Positions 24,557 through 33,677 of a stretch of 43,377 bases of DNA are shown here, in pieces (position 1 is the first letter of the stretch; the number at the start of each line of letters is the position of its first letter). Source of the DNA: an uncultured Aquimarina sp. Lineage in GTDB: Bacteria; Bacteroidota; Bacteroidia; Flavobacteriales; Flavobacteriaceae. The stretch lies in NCBI GenBank assembly GCA_947496705.1, contig CANMDW010000033.1, forward strand, positions 1-43,377, written 5' to 3'. A program made the position numbers and the translations under genes. The notes below the pieces were generated by a model. It was given only the letters and a program-made list of their open reading frames with translations, searched no databases and was not told where the DNA came from.

Positions 24557-27508
24557 ATGAAAGCAGCCAAGATTAAGTACATTACTTTTCTTTTTTTTAT
24601 GATATATGTGTGCGCTTTTTCGCAGCAGAACAAAACCGTAACGGGCTCCGTTGTCGATGAAACAGATGGAACGCCCATACCCGGCGTAAACATCATTGTT
24701 CAGGGGACAGCGCGTGGCGTTACGTCAGATTTTGATGGGATGTACAGCATTCAGGTAAGCGAAGGTGAAATTTTAGAGTTCAGTTACATAGGATATGTGC
24801 AGAAACAAGTTCCTGTGGGTGCTACCACCGAAATTAACGTTTCACTTTCTCCCGATGTTACCGCTTTAGATCAGATCATTGTAGTGGGATACGGTACCCA
24901 AAGAAAGAGCGACGTAACTGGTTCAATTGCAACCGTTTCTTTGGAGCGTTTGGAGGACAAACCCAACACCAATTTCACACAATCCTTGCAAGGATCTTTA
25001 CCAGGGATCACTATTAATCAAAATGTTTCTAGCGCCGAGCAAGGAGATGTTGATATTTTAATACGTGGACGAAATTCAATAAATGCTTCAAATAGCCCGC
25101 TGATAGTTTTAGATGGTATACCCTATACAGGCGGTCTTGCCGAAATTAATCCCAACGATATTAAATCAATAAATGTTTTGAAGGATGCTTCTTCTACAGC
25201 AATTTATGGTTCCAGAGGCGCCAACGGAGTCATTCTCATAGAAACTAAAAAAGGTAAGGAAGGAAAACCCAAAGTGAGTTTCAGCACATACACCGGGTTT
25301 AATGAAATTGCCAATGTTCCCGCAGTATATTCAGGACAAGGGTTTGCCGCTTTTAAAGAAACCAGATCACCCGGCTCATTGTCTCAATCGGAAATAGCAG
25401 TACTTAATGCCGGAACATCGGTAGATTGGATTGATTTGGCAACAAGAACAGGCATCAGACAGGAATACAACCTTTCTGTTACAGGTGGCGGACCCTCTAT
25501 GAATTATTTTGTTTCCTTGGGACATCAGGATATCGAAGGGGTTTCTGTGGGAGATGATTTTGTAAGGACCTCAATAAGAACCAATTTGAACTTTGATATC
25601 ACCGAACATATAAAATTTGGAACCGCCACCCAAATCGCCCGATTTGACAGGTCTGGAAAAGATGCTGAATTTTCAGGACAGCAGGGAGCGTTTTTTATGA
25701 ACCCCCTTACGACGGCCTTTGATGAGGATGGAAATTTAACAATCAATCCCAACCCAGAAGATGTTAATTTTATAAATCCGTTGGCACCCACTTTGGAAGT
25801 GAACAATAATATTGGGTATAGGATATTTACTTCCAATTACCTGGAAGTCGACATTCCCTGGGTAGAGGGTCTTAAATTTCGTTTGAATACCGGGGTTGAA
25901 TATGAAACCAACTTAGAGAGAAATTATCAGGGAAGAAACACAGCGGATGGTCTTGACAAAGGAGGTATTGCGTCAATTACTGATGCAACCGCCGAAAATT
26001 ACCTGGTGGAAAATATTGTAACCTACGATAAACAATGGGGAGATCATTCTTTTGGAGCCACATTGCTGTATAGTGCGCAGGAGACCATTACAAAACTAAA
26101 TGAAACTGAGGGAACCGATTTTCCGAACGATCTGTTGACCTTCAATCAAATGGATATTGCAGTAAACCTATCCTCGAATACTGAATTTGAGGCTACCCAA
26201 CTGATATCACAATTGGCAAGAATAAACTATGGATATGACAATCGCTATAATGCAACTTTGACATATCGAAGGGACGGATTTTCTGGTTTTGGACGTGATA
26301 CAAAATTTGGCGATTTCGGATCGGCTGCCATCGCCTGGAACGCGCATAATGAATCTTTTTTTAATCAGGACGGATGGCTAAATTCCTTAAAGTTGAGACT
26401 CTCCTACGGAGTAAATGGCAACCAGGCAGTAGGTCCCTACGATAACCTGGCCCGATTAGAAAATAGGTCATTTCTGGATGGTGAAATCACTGACCCCGGT
26501 TTCATACCTAGCCAATTAGCAAATGAACTTCTTACCTGGGAAACTACGGCCACGGCAAATATTGGTGTTGATCTTGGGCTCTTCAATAATAATATCCAGC
26601 TAACGGTAGATGCCTACCAGTCTGATACTTCTGATCTATTGCTGGAAAGAAGTATCCCGTCCGCAAATGGGATCACCGAAATTGTTCAAAATATCGGAGA
26701 AACTCAAAATAAAGGAATAGAACTGGGGATCAGCGGTACCCTGATCAGCACAGAAAACTTCAGCTGGAGTTTTTCAGGTAATTTTAGTTTTAATGAAAAT
26801 AAAATTGTTTCTCTGTTTAATGGAACTGACGATGATATAGCTAATGAACTTTTTATAGGCGAGGCGATCAGGTCAAATTATGGCCTGGCGTTTGATGGCA
26901 TATTTCAAATAGGCGATGATATCGCAAACTCATCACAACCCGATGCCGTTCCCGGTGATGTCAGAGTACGAGATGTAGCGAATACCACCCTTGATGAAAA
27001 TGGTAATATCGTAAGAAACATATCAGAAAATGATGATAGAGTGGTACAGGGGCAAATAGACCCAAAAACAACTTTTGGACTTACCCAAACCTTTCGATAT
27101 AAAAAATTTACTTTAAGCGTGTTTGCACACGGGGTGGGCGGAACTACTCGTGAGAACAACAGATATAGCGAAAATGTTTTCGGAGGTGTGCGGAGAAACT
27201 GGATCGTAAATGAACATTGGACACCCGAAAACCCTATAAACACTTTTCATAGAAATAGTGGATTGGCAAACCCTAATAATGTGCCTTTTTTTGAAAGCGC
27301 CGATTTTGTGAGAATCAAAGATATTACGATTTCGTATACCTTGGATAAGGAAGTTTTTCCAGACTCAGATACTTCTATTAAAATATATGCTACAGGGATC
27401 AATCTTTTTACGTTTACCGATTGGACCGGATTGGACCCAGAGTTATCAGAACAACAGGCTGTTCCCTTACAAAAACAATACGTTTTTGGGGTAAATGTTA
27501 ATTTTTAA
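24557..27508 (+). CDS. SusC/RagA-family TonB-dependent outer-membrane receptor
   Basis: A 983-aa outer-membrane transporter. It has a signal peptide (to about 22, CAFSQ) and a carboxypeptidase-regulatory-like domain (about 27-105: VTGSVVDETDGTPIPGVNII, TSDFDGMYSI, FSYIGYV). The SusC-type TonB box region DQIIVVGYGTQ lies at about 112-122. The plug follows with RGRNSINASNSPLIVLDGIP and KDASSTAIYGSRGANGVILI. The barrel ends with GVNVNF. Length is typical of SusC proteins. It pairs with the SusD-like lipoprotein 24 nt downstream to import a glycan or peptide. The substrate is unknown, and no glycoside hydrolase, lyase or peptidase gene accompanies it. Confidence 0.96.
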   Translation: MKAAKIKYITFLFFMIYVCAFSQQNKTVTGSVVDETDGTPIPGVNIIVQGTARGVTSDFDGMYSIQVSEGEILEFSYIGYVQKQVPVGATTEINVSLSPDVTALDQIIVVGYGTQRKSDVTGSIATVSLERLEDKPNTNFTQSLQGSLPGITINQNVSSAEQGDVDILIRGRNSINASNSPLIVLDGIPYTGGLAEINPNDIKSINVLKDASSTAIYGSRGANGVILIETKKGKEGKPKVSFSTYTGFNEIANVPAVYSGQGFAAFKETRSPGSLSQSEIAVLNAGTSVDWIDLATRTGIRQEYNLSVTGGGPSMNYFVSLGHQDIEGVSVGDDFVRTSIRTNLNFDITEHIKFGTATQIARFDRSGKDAEFSGQQGAFFMNPLTTAFDEDGNLTINPNPEDVNFINPLAPTLEVNNNIGYRIFTSNYLEVDIPWVEGLKFRLNTGVEYETNLERNYQGRNTADGLDKGGIASITDATAENYLVENIVTYDKQWGDHSFGATLLYSAQETITKLNETEGTDFPNDLLTFNQMDIAVNLSSNTEFEATQLISQLARINYGYDNRYNATLTYRRDGFSGFGRDTKFGDFGSAAIAWNAHNESFFNQDGWLNSLKLRLSYGVNGNQAVGPYDNLARLENRSFLDGEITDPGFIPSQLANELLTWETTATANIGVDLGLFNNNIQLTVDAYQSDTSDLLLERSIPSANGITEIVQNIGETQNKGIELGISGTLISTENFSWSFSGNFSFNENKIVSLFNGTDDDIANELFIGEAIRSNYGLAFDGIFQIGDDIANSSQPDAVPGDVRVRDVANTTLDENGNIVRNISENDDRVVQGQIDPKTTFGLTQTFRYKKFTLSVFAHGVGGTTRENNRYSENVFGGVRRNWIVNEHWTPENPINTFHRNSGLANPNNVPFFESADFVRIKDITISYTLDKEVFPDSDTSIKIYATGINLFTFTDWTGLDPELSEQQAVPLQKQYVFGVNVNF

Positions 27509-27532
27509 ACAACAAACTAATAATAAAACAAG

Positions 27533-29230
27533 ATGATGTTTCATAAGAATATAACCTATATCCTATTGACAGTTTTTTTATTGACCGCATGCAGCGAGGA
27601 TTTTTTGGATCAAGATACCCAAGGAATCATTGCACCTGACAATCTGTTTGTGGATGAGGCCGGTTTTAACGCCGGATTGAATGGTTTATACGCCACCGTT
27701 CGAATTGAACGTGCAGGGCTTCCAAATGATAATAATCCAACAGGTACAACCAACAACCTGGTAGCAGAAATGATGATGAACGGCACAGATATTATGTACG
27801 GGAACCGTCCTGCTGCTTTTGACTTTTTGAATGACTGGGGAGATATCAGTTTGGGCGCTAGTGCCAGCAATGGTTTCGAGACTCTATTTGATTGGCTTTA
27901 TGAGGCCATTAATGCCGCAAATACAATTATCAATAGGGGAGAAAACTTTGCTGGCGACAATATTGAACCCGCTGCTCTAAATAGGATCCTGGCAGAAGCG
28001 AGGACCATCAGAGCATGGTGCTACCGGCACCTGACTTTTCTGTTCGGTGATGTTCCATTGGTGCTGGAAGAATCAACCGGAGAGACCGTACGACTTGACT
28101 TCGAGCGTAACTCTGTAGCCGAAATACGTGCTCAGATGCGGGCAGATCTGGAATTTGCTGTCCAGAACCTACCTACAGAATTTAGAAGTGATGGTACCAT
28201 GATTAGAGCTGTCGCACAGCATTATTTAACAGAACTGCTCATTATTCAAGGAGAATATACCACGGCTATTGCCACCGCACTTGATGCCATTAACAATAGC
28301 GGCAGGTCGCTAGTGACCAGCAGATATGGTGTAAACGCTTCTGAACCCGGAACACCGTATACCGACATGTTTCTCGAGGGTAATACCAACCCCAGCGAAG
28401 GTAATACCGAAGTATTATGGGTTTTTCCAAGTGAGTTCGGACCGGTTGGTGGCGAAGGAAACAATATCATGAGGCGCTGGTTCACTTCCAACTACGACTC
28501 TACAAGCGATAATGCCCCTGGTTTAACGGTAACGGTAGACCGTGGTGGTCGTGGATTGAACCGGGTTTCTGCCACGAATTTTATGCTCAATCTATATGAC
28601 CCTACAGCAACATCAGCGATGGATCTTATGAATGTAGCAGATGATCGGGGAGGTATGTTTGCCTGGCGTCATTTCTTCACACTCATTGAAATAGATCCTC
28701 CTGCCGCCGGTAATGTTGGCGACACCCTCTATTTAAGGTTTGATCCCTCTCAACCAGATCCCCGCAATGATCGGTTTCGGGTTTTTACAAGAAAATGGGA
28801 TTCCGATACCAATGTAAATACAGAAGATGATCCGCAATCCGATGCATCTACCAGATCCTATAAAGATTTTATTTACCTGAGACTGGCAGATACCTATTTG
28901 TTGCTTGCCGAAGCCTATTTTTTAAACGGAAATCCGGACAGAGCAGCACAGACCATCAATGTATTGAGAAACAGGGCAAACGCGGCTCCTATAACTCCGG
29001 GTGATGTCACGTTGGATTTTATTCTGGACGAAAGAGCACGGGAACTTTTTTCAGAAGAACACCGAAGATATACATTATTACGTACGGGGACCTGGGTAAA
29101 CAGAACCCAGTTGCACAATGATAATGCATCTCCCAATATTAATGAATTCCGCGATGTGTTGTACCCTATTCCTCAATCATTTATTGACGCCAATATTGAC
29201 AATCCAATACAGAACAATCCCGGGTACTAA
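27533..29230 (+). CDS. SusD/RagB-family surface substrate-binding lipoprotein
   Basis: A 565-aa lipoprotein with lipobox LLTAC (Cys near 20) followed by the typical SEDFLDQDTQG. SusD features: a TPR-like helical N-terminal half (NGLYATVRIERAG, YEAINAANTIINRGENF, EARTIRAWCYRHLTFLFGDVPLV) and the C-terminal RKWDSDTNVNTEDDPQSDAS, DFIYLRLADTYLLLAEAYF and ILDERARELFSEEHRRYTLL. It caps the SusC barrel and binds substrate. Two ATGs lie at 27533 and 27536; either gives a normal signal. Base composition is visibly richer in G and C than the surrounding islands. Confidence 0.95.
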   Translation: MMFHKNITYILLTVFLLTACSEDFLDQDTQGIIAPDNLFVDEAGFNAGLNGLYATVRIERAGLPNDNNPTGTTNNLVAEMMMNGTDIMYGNRPAAFDFLNDWGDISLGASASNGFETLFDWLYEAINAANTIINRGENFAGDNIEPAALNRILAEARTIRAWCYRHLTFLFGDVPLVLEESTGETVRLDFERNSVAEIRAQMRADLEFAVQNLPTEFRSDGTMIRAVAQHYLTELLIIQGEYTTAIATALDAINNSGRSLVTSRYGVNASEPGTPYTDMFLEGNTNPSEGNTEVLWVFPSEFGPVGGEGNNIMRRWFTSNYDSTSDNAPGLTVTVDRGGRGLNRVSATNFMLNLYDPTATSAMDLMNVADDRGGMFAWRHFFTLIEIDPPAAGNVGDTLYLRFDPSQPDPRNDRFRVFTRKWDSDTNVNTEDDPQSDASTRSYKDFIYLRLADTYLLLAEAYFLNGNPDRAAQTINVLRNRANAAPITPGDVTLDFILDERARELFSEEHRRYTLLRTGTWVNRTQLHNDNASPNINEFRDVLYPIPQSFIDANIDNPIQNNPGY

Positions 29231-29248
29231 CCCATAATAGATAAGAAT

Positions 29249-30277
29249 ATGAAAATAAAAAGTTCAATTTATGTATCATTTTTGGCAGCAATACTTTGTG
29301 TATCGCTTAGCTCATGTGAAGATGATGATTCTCCCGAAAAGGATATTATATTGCTTACTGGAGATGTCGTGAACCTGGGAGAGGTACCTGCCGGAAGTAC
29401 TGGTCAGGGGGATTTTTCTGTAAAAGGACAAAGCCTTACCCGTCCCATAACACTTAGTATCGCTGGAGAAGATTTTTCTATAGGTCGATTTTATCAATTA
29501 GGGACCACAAATGATGTAAATATTCAAACTTCGGATTTTGGTGAAAGTGTACTTTTTGCAGCCGCCAACATTGTGAATAACGGACGTGTATTGTTTATGC
29601 CTGACCGGTCGGATAGAGGGCCTGTTTCAACCACCGTAGATATCACGACTGAAGGAATCTCAAAAACCTTGCAGGTCACTGCCAATGTTGTCGAACCCCT
29701 ACCCTTAGAGGAAGGTACCGTGGTGTATGCAAACGGATTTGAATTTGGAATTGAGGATGGTACTGCTGTAGGCAACGGTGAAATAGGCATCGATCAACAA
29801 ACAGATCCATCGGTAATAGCCATTTCTACCGTAGCACTAAGTACCGACCCGGATAATTTGGGTCAAGAACGGGATTTGAGGTCTGATGATGATTTTGCAA
29901 GATGCCCCGACAATACTTTTGATCCACCATGCGGCGATGTATTGGAGTTAAGGCGTGTGGGAACTACCTTGAATATTGAATTATTGGGGTTAGAGCCCGG
30001 CAGAACATTTACTATTACCTATTATGTGCTTCCTGGCGGAAACAGTTCACGCGGTTTGAACGTTACCGTAACAGGAGATACATCCCCTATTTTCGATGAT
30101 TTAGGCGGACTTGGCGGCAGAAGTGCAGGTTATCAGGAATTTACTAGAACAGGGATCCCTGACGAAAATGGTCGACTTAACATAAACATAGTATATACCA
30201 ATGACGGTACCAATTCCGGTGGCGGAAGATCGCTTGCATTTGATGATATAAGTGTTGTGGCCGGACCAATTCCATAA
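29249..30277 (+). CDS. SusE-position surface lipoprotein, probable ligand-binding
   Basis: A 342-aa lipoprotein (lipobox LSSC, Cys near 23, then acidic EDDDSPEKD). It is beta-rich throughout. The first part (about 32-150) looks like an Ig-like sandwich (VVNLGEVPAGSTGQGDFSVK). The second (about 155-340) has ANGFEFGIEDGTAVGNGEIG, two Cys residues in FARCPDNTFDPPCGD, and ends SLAFDDISVVAG, a pattern of carbohydrate-binding jelly-roll domains. It follows susD by 18 nt, where SusE/SusF-type binding proteins usually sit. I cannot name a specific family. Confidence 0.75.
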   Translation: MKIKSSIYVSFLAAILCVSLSSCEDDDSPEKDIILLTGDVVNLGEVPAGSTGQGDFSVKGQSLTRPITLSIAGEDFSIGRFYQLGTTNDVNIQTSDFGESVLFAAANIVNNGRVLFMPDRSDRGPVSTTVDITTEGISKTLQVTANVVEPLPLEEGTVVYANGFEFGIEDGTAVGNGEIGIDQQTDPSVIAISTVALSTDPDNLGQERDLRSDDDFARCPDNTFDPPCGDVLELRRVGTTLNIELLGLEPGRTFTITYYVLPGGNSSRGLNVTVTGDTSPIFDDLGGLGGRSAGYQEFTRTGIPDENGRLNINIVYTNDGTNSGGGRSLAFDDISVVAGPIP

Positions 30278-30645
30278 AATAATGTTTTCAAAGGTTTTTC
30301 CTAAACAATTCATTTGGCATTGGCTGATTTAGGTTTTAAGTTTAGGAATTATCCAAATCATAAAACGCTGCTACAGAACGGAGTTGCCTATCGCGACTTG
30401 AAAAGCAGATTGGAGGCTACAACTGAAAAAATTATCTTTTCAAAATCATGTAGACCCCAAGGGGTTTAAATACCATTGGGGTCTTAACAATCAGTATTTT
30501 ACATTTTTGTCATGTGAAATCAATTGTCAAAAATCAGACTTTCGTATGCTAATGAGAAAAAACGAATTTTGTCAAAAATAAGCCCCTTTATGATACGATT
30601 TCATAAAGATCGTTACAGTAATATTGGACTCAATTCTTCTCCAAA
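30278..30645. terminator. Gene-free interval with terminator-like hairpin at 30453-30483
   Basis: GACCCCAA (30453-30460), 15-nt loop, TTGGGGTC (30476-30483), then TTAACAA: a weak terminator for the susCD operon. A frame from about 30304 to 30468 without ATG (ADLGFKFRNYPNHKTLLQNG, then VAYRDLKSRLEATTEK) could be a gene scrap, but I do not recognise it. Confidence 0.45.
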
Positions 30646-31749
30646 TTATGATTCAGAAGTATTCTTTTTCGGGTTTGCATTTTCTATTTGAAATGAGATT
30701 TTATTTCTATTGCTGAAAGCAAGGTTTTCCTTAATAATAATTTGTATAGGAGAAAATATTTTTTTTGGAGGGGTCTTTTTTTGAATCAAAAAATCAGACA
30801 TGGTCCGTACTGCCTCGTACCCTTGATTAAAAGATTTTTGAGAGATTAAAAACTGGATTTTATCATCTTCCATAAACTTTATGTTTTGATCTGTAGTGTC
30901 AAATCCAATAATGTTTACCTTTTTATGCAGTTCATCGCTAAGGCAGCTCGCGATTACTGAAGCTCGGCTGGAAGGAACATAAATCCCCCTGATATTTTTG
31001 TTTTGGAGCAAACAACTTTCTAATTTTGCCTTAACCGCACTAAGCGCATTCAAGTTATCCCATTTTAAGTTATGGTTTCTGATCTTATTGCTTTCAGAAT
31101 CAAGAAAGTTGTTGAATCCTTCTATTCGTTTGTATATAGCATGGTAATTACTAATATTCGACCTGGTCTGAACCGTAACACACTCGTCTCCATCATTCAA
31201 GCTCAAACACATAAGCTTTCCAGCTACACACCCCCCTTTAAAAGAGTCTTGTCCGATAAAGGAAATGTTATTTAGCCCTTCAAGGTCAATGTTTAAAAAC
31301 ATGTAAGGTATGTCACGCTGATCTAGCTTTTTGGCAACATGCTTGGTTTCATTTCTAAACATAGGGACCAAGATGACAACGTCTGGGTGGGTACTGAAAA
31401 GTTTGTCAAATTCATTCAAGTAGGAGGAGGCCTCAAATTGATCGAAACTATAATTTTGTATTTGGATTCCATAGTTTTCAACTTCAGTCAAAGCTTTCAT
31501 TATTCCGATATATGGAGATTCCCAAAAGATGTTTCTCTTGTTGAATTTAGGGATGAGCGTCGCGATATTGTATTTTTTCTTCAACGCCAGGGCACTCGCA
31601 ATCGGGTTGAGTTTAAAATTATTTTCTTTGAGAATCCTTTTGATTTTTTGCTCGGTCTTTTTTGATACCCCTCCTCTGTTATGGATAACGCGATCAACGG
31701 TCCCTTCGGAAACACTGGCTTTTTTTGCGATGTCTTTTATGGTGATCAT
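30646..31749 (-). CDS. LacI-family transcriptional regulator (PurR/RbsB-like effector domain)
   Basis: A 367-aa regulator. The N-terminal LacI helix-turn-helix and hinge is ITIKDIAKKASVSEGTVDRV, HNRGGVSKKTEQKI, LNPIASALALKK. A periplasmic-binding-protein-like sensor follows: VVILVPMFRN, NISFIGQDSFKGGCVAGKLM, RGIYVPSSRASVIASCL, VNIIGFDTTDQNIKFMEDDK and FLISQKSFNQGYEAVRTM. It is convergent with the susCD locus. Matching palindromes stand upstream of its own gene and of susC, which suggests it represses both until a sugar-like ligand binds (inference). Start at MITIKDIA is the family norm. Confidence 0.93.
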   Translation of the reverse strand: MITIKDIAKKASVSEGTVDRVIHNRGGVSKKTEQKIKRILKENNFKLNPIASALALKKKYNIATLIPKFNKRNIFWESPYIGIMKALTEVENYGIQIQNYSFDQFEASSYLNEFDKLFSTHPDVVILVPMFRNETKHVAKKLDQRDIPYMFLNIDLEGLNNISFIGQDSFKGGCVAGKLMCLSLNDGDECVTVQTRSNISNYHAIYKRIEGFNNFLDSESNKIRNHNLKWDNLNALSAVKAKLESCLLQNKNIRGIYVPSSRASVIASCLSDELHKKVNIIGFDTTDQNIKFMEDDKIQFLISQKSFNQGYEAVRTMSDFLIQKKTPPKKIFSPIQIIIKENLAFSNRNKISFQIENANPKKNTSES

Positions 31750-31846
31750 TTGTGATAAATTTCGGGCTCAATAAAGTATGAATCGATAAAACATCTTACA
31801 TAATTACTGATTAATTTTTGAAATGACAATTTTTATAGTAGCTTTT

Positions 31847-31860
31847 CGTGTACGTACCCA
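31847..31860 (-). promoter_or_regulatory. Putative LacI-type operator upstream of the regulator gene
   Basis: CGTGTACGTACCCA matches the two susC-upstream sites in its left half and central CG. It lies about 98 nt upstream of the regulator's start codon. No clear -7 element was found between the two. Confidence 0.45.
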
Positions 31861-32028
31861 AAAATTCCAAAAACAACATGAGTTCGGGACAAGTTTACCC
31901 CATTATTTGCAGGTTATCAATATTGATATTAGGTTTAGTTAGGAAGAAAAAGTAAGCTGTAAGCCACGATAGTAGATTGATGATGAAATTATCAAAGCTT
32001 CTGTGAAACCTTTGAATTCTTTGAAACA

Positions 32029-32300
32029 GAATTTCAAGAAGTCCATTTATTGGCTGAGAATAGTATACAAGCTACCAAAACTTCCTTGAATCAGCTTAGA
32101 AAACTAGTGTTTCAAAATCAATTTAGGCGCAGTGAAGAAGAGATATACTTCTTTAAGTATAGATTAAACCTCAAATTTTCAGTAAGCTAATTTACTACAT
32201 AAAGCTTTTCAATGTAGACACATTAGACCACCCACTATATAAATCTATTTTACTCTTATTTGAAATAAAAGGACAAAATCATATGATTTTAGGACAATGA
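32029..32300 (+). pseudogene. rteC-like remnant (conjugative-transposon regulator), frameshifted
   Basis: Frame 1 (32029-32190) reads LLAENSIQATKTSLNQLRKL, then VFQNQFRRSEEEIYFFKYRL and a stop. The match continues in another frame from 32184 to 32300 with KLIYYIKLFNVDTLDHPLYK. This is the core of the RteC family (pattern EEIxFFK, then LIYY-K-N-ET-P), a regulator of excision in CTnDOT-type elements. The N-terminus and the C-terminal helix-turn-helix part are missing or unreadable. It lies beside radC and ssb remnants. Upstream, 31861-32028 has no recognisable gene. Confidence 0.65.
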
Positions 32301-32488
32301 AAAGTAAAATTGATAGACTAATCTCTAGAAAACCCTATCATCTTAGGAGCTATAGTCTTTTATTAATCTATATCTACTGCCCTAATAGTTATAGACAATA
32401 TCGTTTCGATTATAAGCTACGCGATTTATACATTTTTGATTGGTATTGACTTTGTGAACTTTTACCTTTACACAAATAAAAAATGACT

Positions 32489-32872
32489 TGCAAAAGACCT
32501 ATGCCATACTAGTTTTAATTATACTTCATCTACAACCAGTGGCTAATGGAATTATCGTCTTAGACTTTCTACTTAGTGTCTGGCCGGAAATAGACAGTTT
32601 TTATAATTTGAATTATTTTTGATGGGATTTTAATTTTCTTTTTTGACGCAGATGCCTTAGCATCAGGCGATAAAAACAAATAAAAATAGCGCAAAAAGAA
32701 ACAAATTTAATAGTGATGTATTTCTGACCAGACACTACTTAATCAAGAGTACATCAAAGAGTTTTTGTGCATCAATAAAGAGAAACCCAAACTCTACTGC
32801 AATGGAAAATGTTACTTAATGCAGCAGCTTGAAGAGACAAAAAACAGTAATAATCTCCATTCGGTGCGATAA
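32489..32872 (+). pseudogene. Small exported protein gene (C-x-GKC-Y-L motif), interrupted by MITE copy 2
   Basis: Joining 32489-32575 to 32742-32872 (removing the MITE and one 6-bp duplication) gives one frame. It is a hydrophobic N-terminus KTYAILVLIILHLQPVANG, then IIVLDFLLNQEYIKEFLCIN, then KEKPKLYCNGKCYLMQQLEE. The segment C-x-NGKCYL-x2-QL recalls a short conserved flavobacterial protein of unknown role with Cys residues that could bind metal. No ATG stands in frame at the start: only TTG at 32489, or an ATG at 32483 one base out of frame. The 3' end runs into the antisense radC remnant, so it was already truncated. Confidence 0.6.
32576..32735. mobile_element. MITE copy 2 (160 bp), inserted in a coding sequence
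   Basis: Reverse-orientation copy of the element at 16261-16421. Ends are GTGTCTGGCCGGAAATA and the complement of GTGTCTGGTCAGAAATA. It is flanked by a perfect 6-bp duplication TACTTA (32570-32575 and 32736-32741). The same central hairpin (GATGC-CTTA-GCATC) is kept. Deleting element plus one duplication restores a continuous reading frame, which confirms the boundaries independently. Confidence 0.92.
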
Positions 32873-33268
32873 TCAAATGGTCAAGTACATTAATATCAAA
32901 AAGAGCTGCTGCTTTTTTTATCTTGTTCGTAGTTGAATGTTTGCTTTACTGGCTTCTAATTTACCCGATGGATGATTATGTGTCAAGATAATGGCAACCG
33001 ATAATGATTTTAGTACTACCGCAAACAAAATGCGTAAATCAATCATAGTTGCTGTAATTCCACCTTGTGAAAGTTGATAAATGCCTTTTACCTTATTACT
33101 ATTATTTAGAAGTATGACTTTAAAGGATTCTCGTATCTCAATAGTGTTTTTGTTCCAATGCTCATACTATAATTCACTAGCATCTTGCGATGAATTTATC
33201 TTTTTCCAAAAAGGTGATTTCACACGCTTTTTGTAACTAATCTGTATTTCGTTAACTTTGTTCTTCAT
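32845..33268 (-). pseudogene. radC (JAB/MPN domain) remnant with stop and frameshift
   Basis: Starting at ATG 33268: MKNKVNEIQISYKKRVKSPF, INSSQDASEL, then an in-frame TAG (33169-33167). It resumes with YEHWNKNTIEIRESFKVILL, GIYQLSQGGITATMIDLRIL and the JAMM-type motif HNHPSGKLEAS. After that comes a frameshift, then TNKIKKAAALFDINVLDHLI. The C-terminal tail (normally YYSFADEG) is lost at the junction with the plus-strand gene remnant. RadC-family genes of this short type are common on Bacteroidota conjugative elements. The order radC-ssb supports such an origin. Confidence 0.82.
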
Positions 33269-33341
33269 TGTTTTTTCTTTTAGGATTGATAATGAAAAAG
33301 AGGGCAGAATTTTTCCGAGAGATGCCCTCTTTATTTTTTGT

Positions 33342-33677
33342 TTACTTATTACCCAAAAGCAAGATTTCATTTGCTTCGACTTCCGTAACATAGCGTTGAT
33401 TGCCTTCTTCGGTTTCGTAGGTTCGGGTTTTTAATTTTCCGCTAACTCCAACCTCTTTACCTTTTGTTACATACTTTTCAATGATTTCAGCAACTTTACC
33501 TCAAGCAACTACCGTATGCCATTTGGTATCTGTTTGTTTTTCGCCTTTGCTGTCTTTGTAATTCTCATTAGTAGCTAAAGAAAAGCGAGCAACTTTTTTA
33601 CCGCTTTCAAGGTTTGTAACTGTTGGTTCCTGTCCAACGTTTCCAATTAACTGTACGTGATTTTTAATTGTATTCAT
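33342..33677 (-). pseudogene. ssb: Single-stranded DNA-binding protein gene with in-frame TGA at codon 59
   Basis: The frame from ATG 33677 to TAA 33342 is an OB-fold Ssb: NHVQLIGNVGQEPTVTNLES, GKKVARFSLATNENYKDSKG, TDTKWHTVVA, then TGA (33503-33501), then GKVAEIIEKYVTKGKEVGVS and GKLKTRTYETEEGNQRYVTE. The family has Trp at this place (VVAWGK), so a TGG to TGA change explains the stop. No other lesion is seen in its 112 codons. It is the short, tail-less form found on mobile elements, next to radC. Confidence 0.85.

Noticed and set aside
33501..33503. TGA in ssb as a recoded Trp or selenocysteine codon
   Set aside because: TGA acts as a normal stop elsewhere in the window (for example csgE-independent genes such as glnN end with TGA), and the neighbours are plainly pseudogenes.
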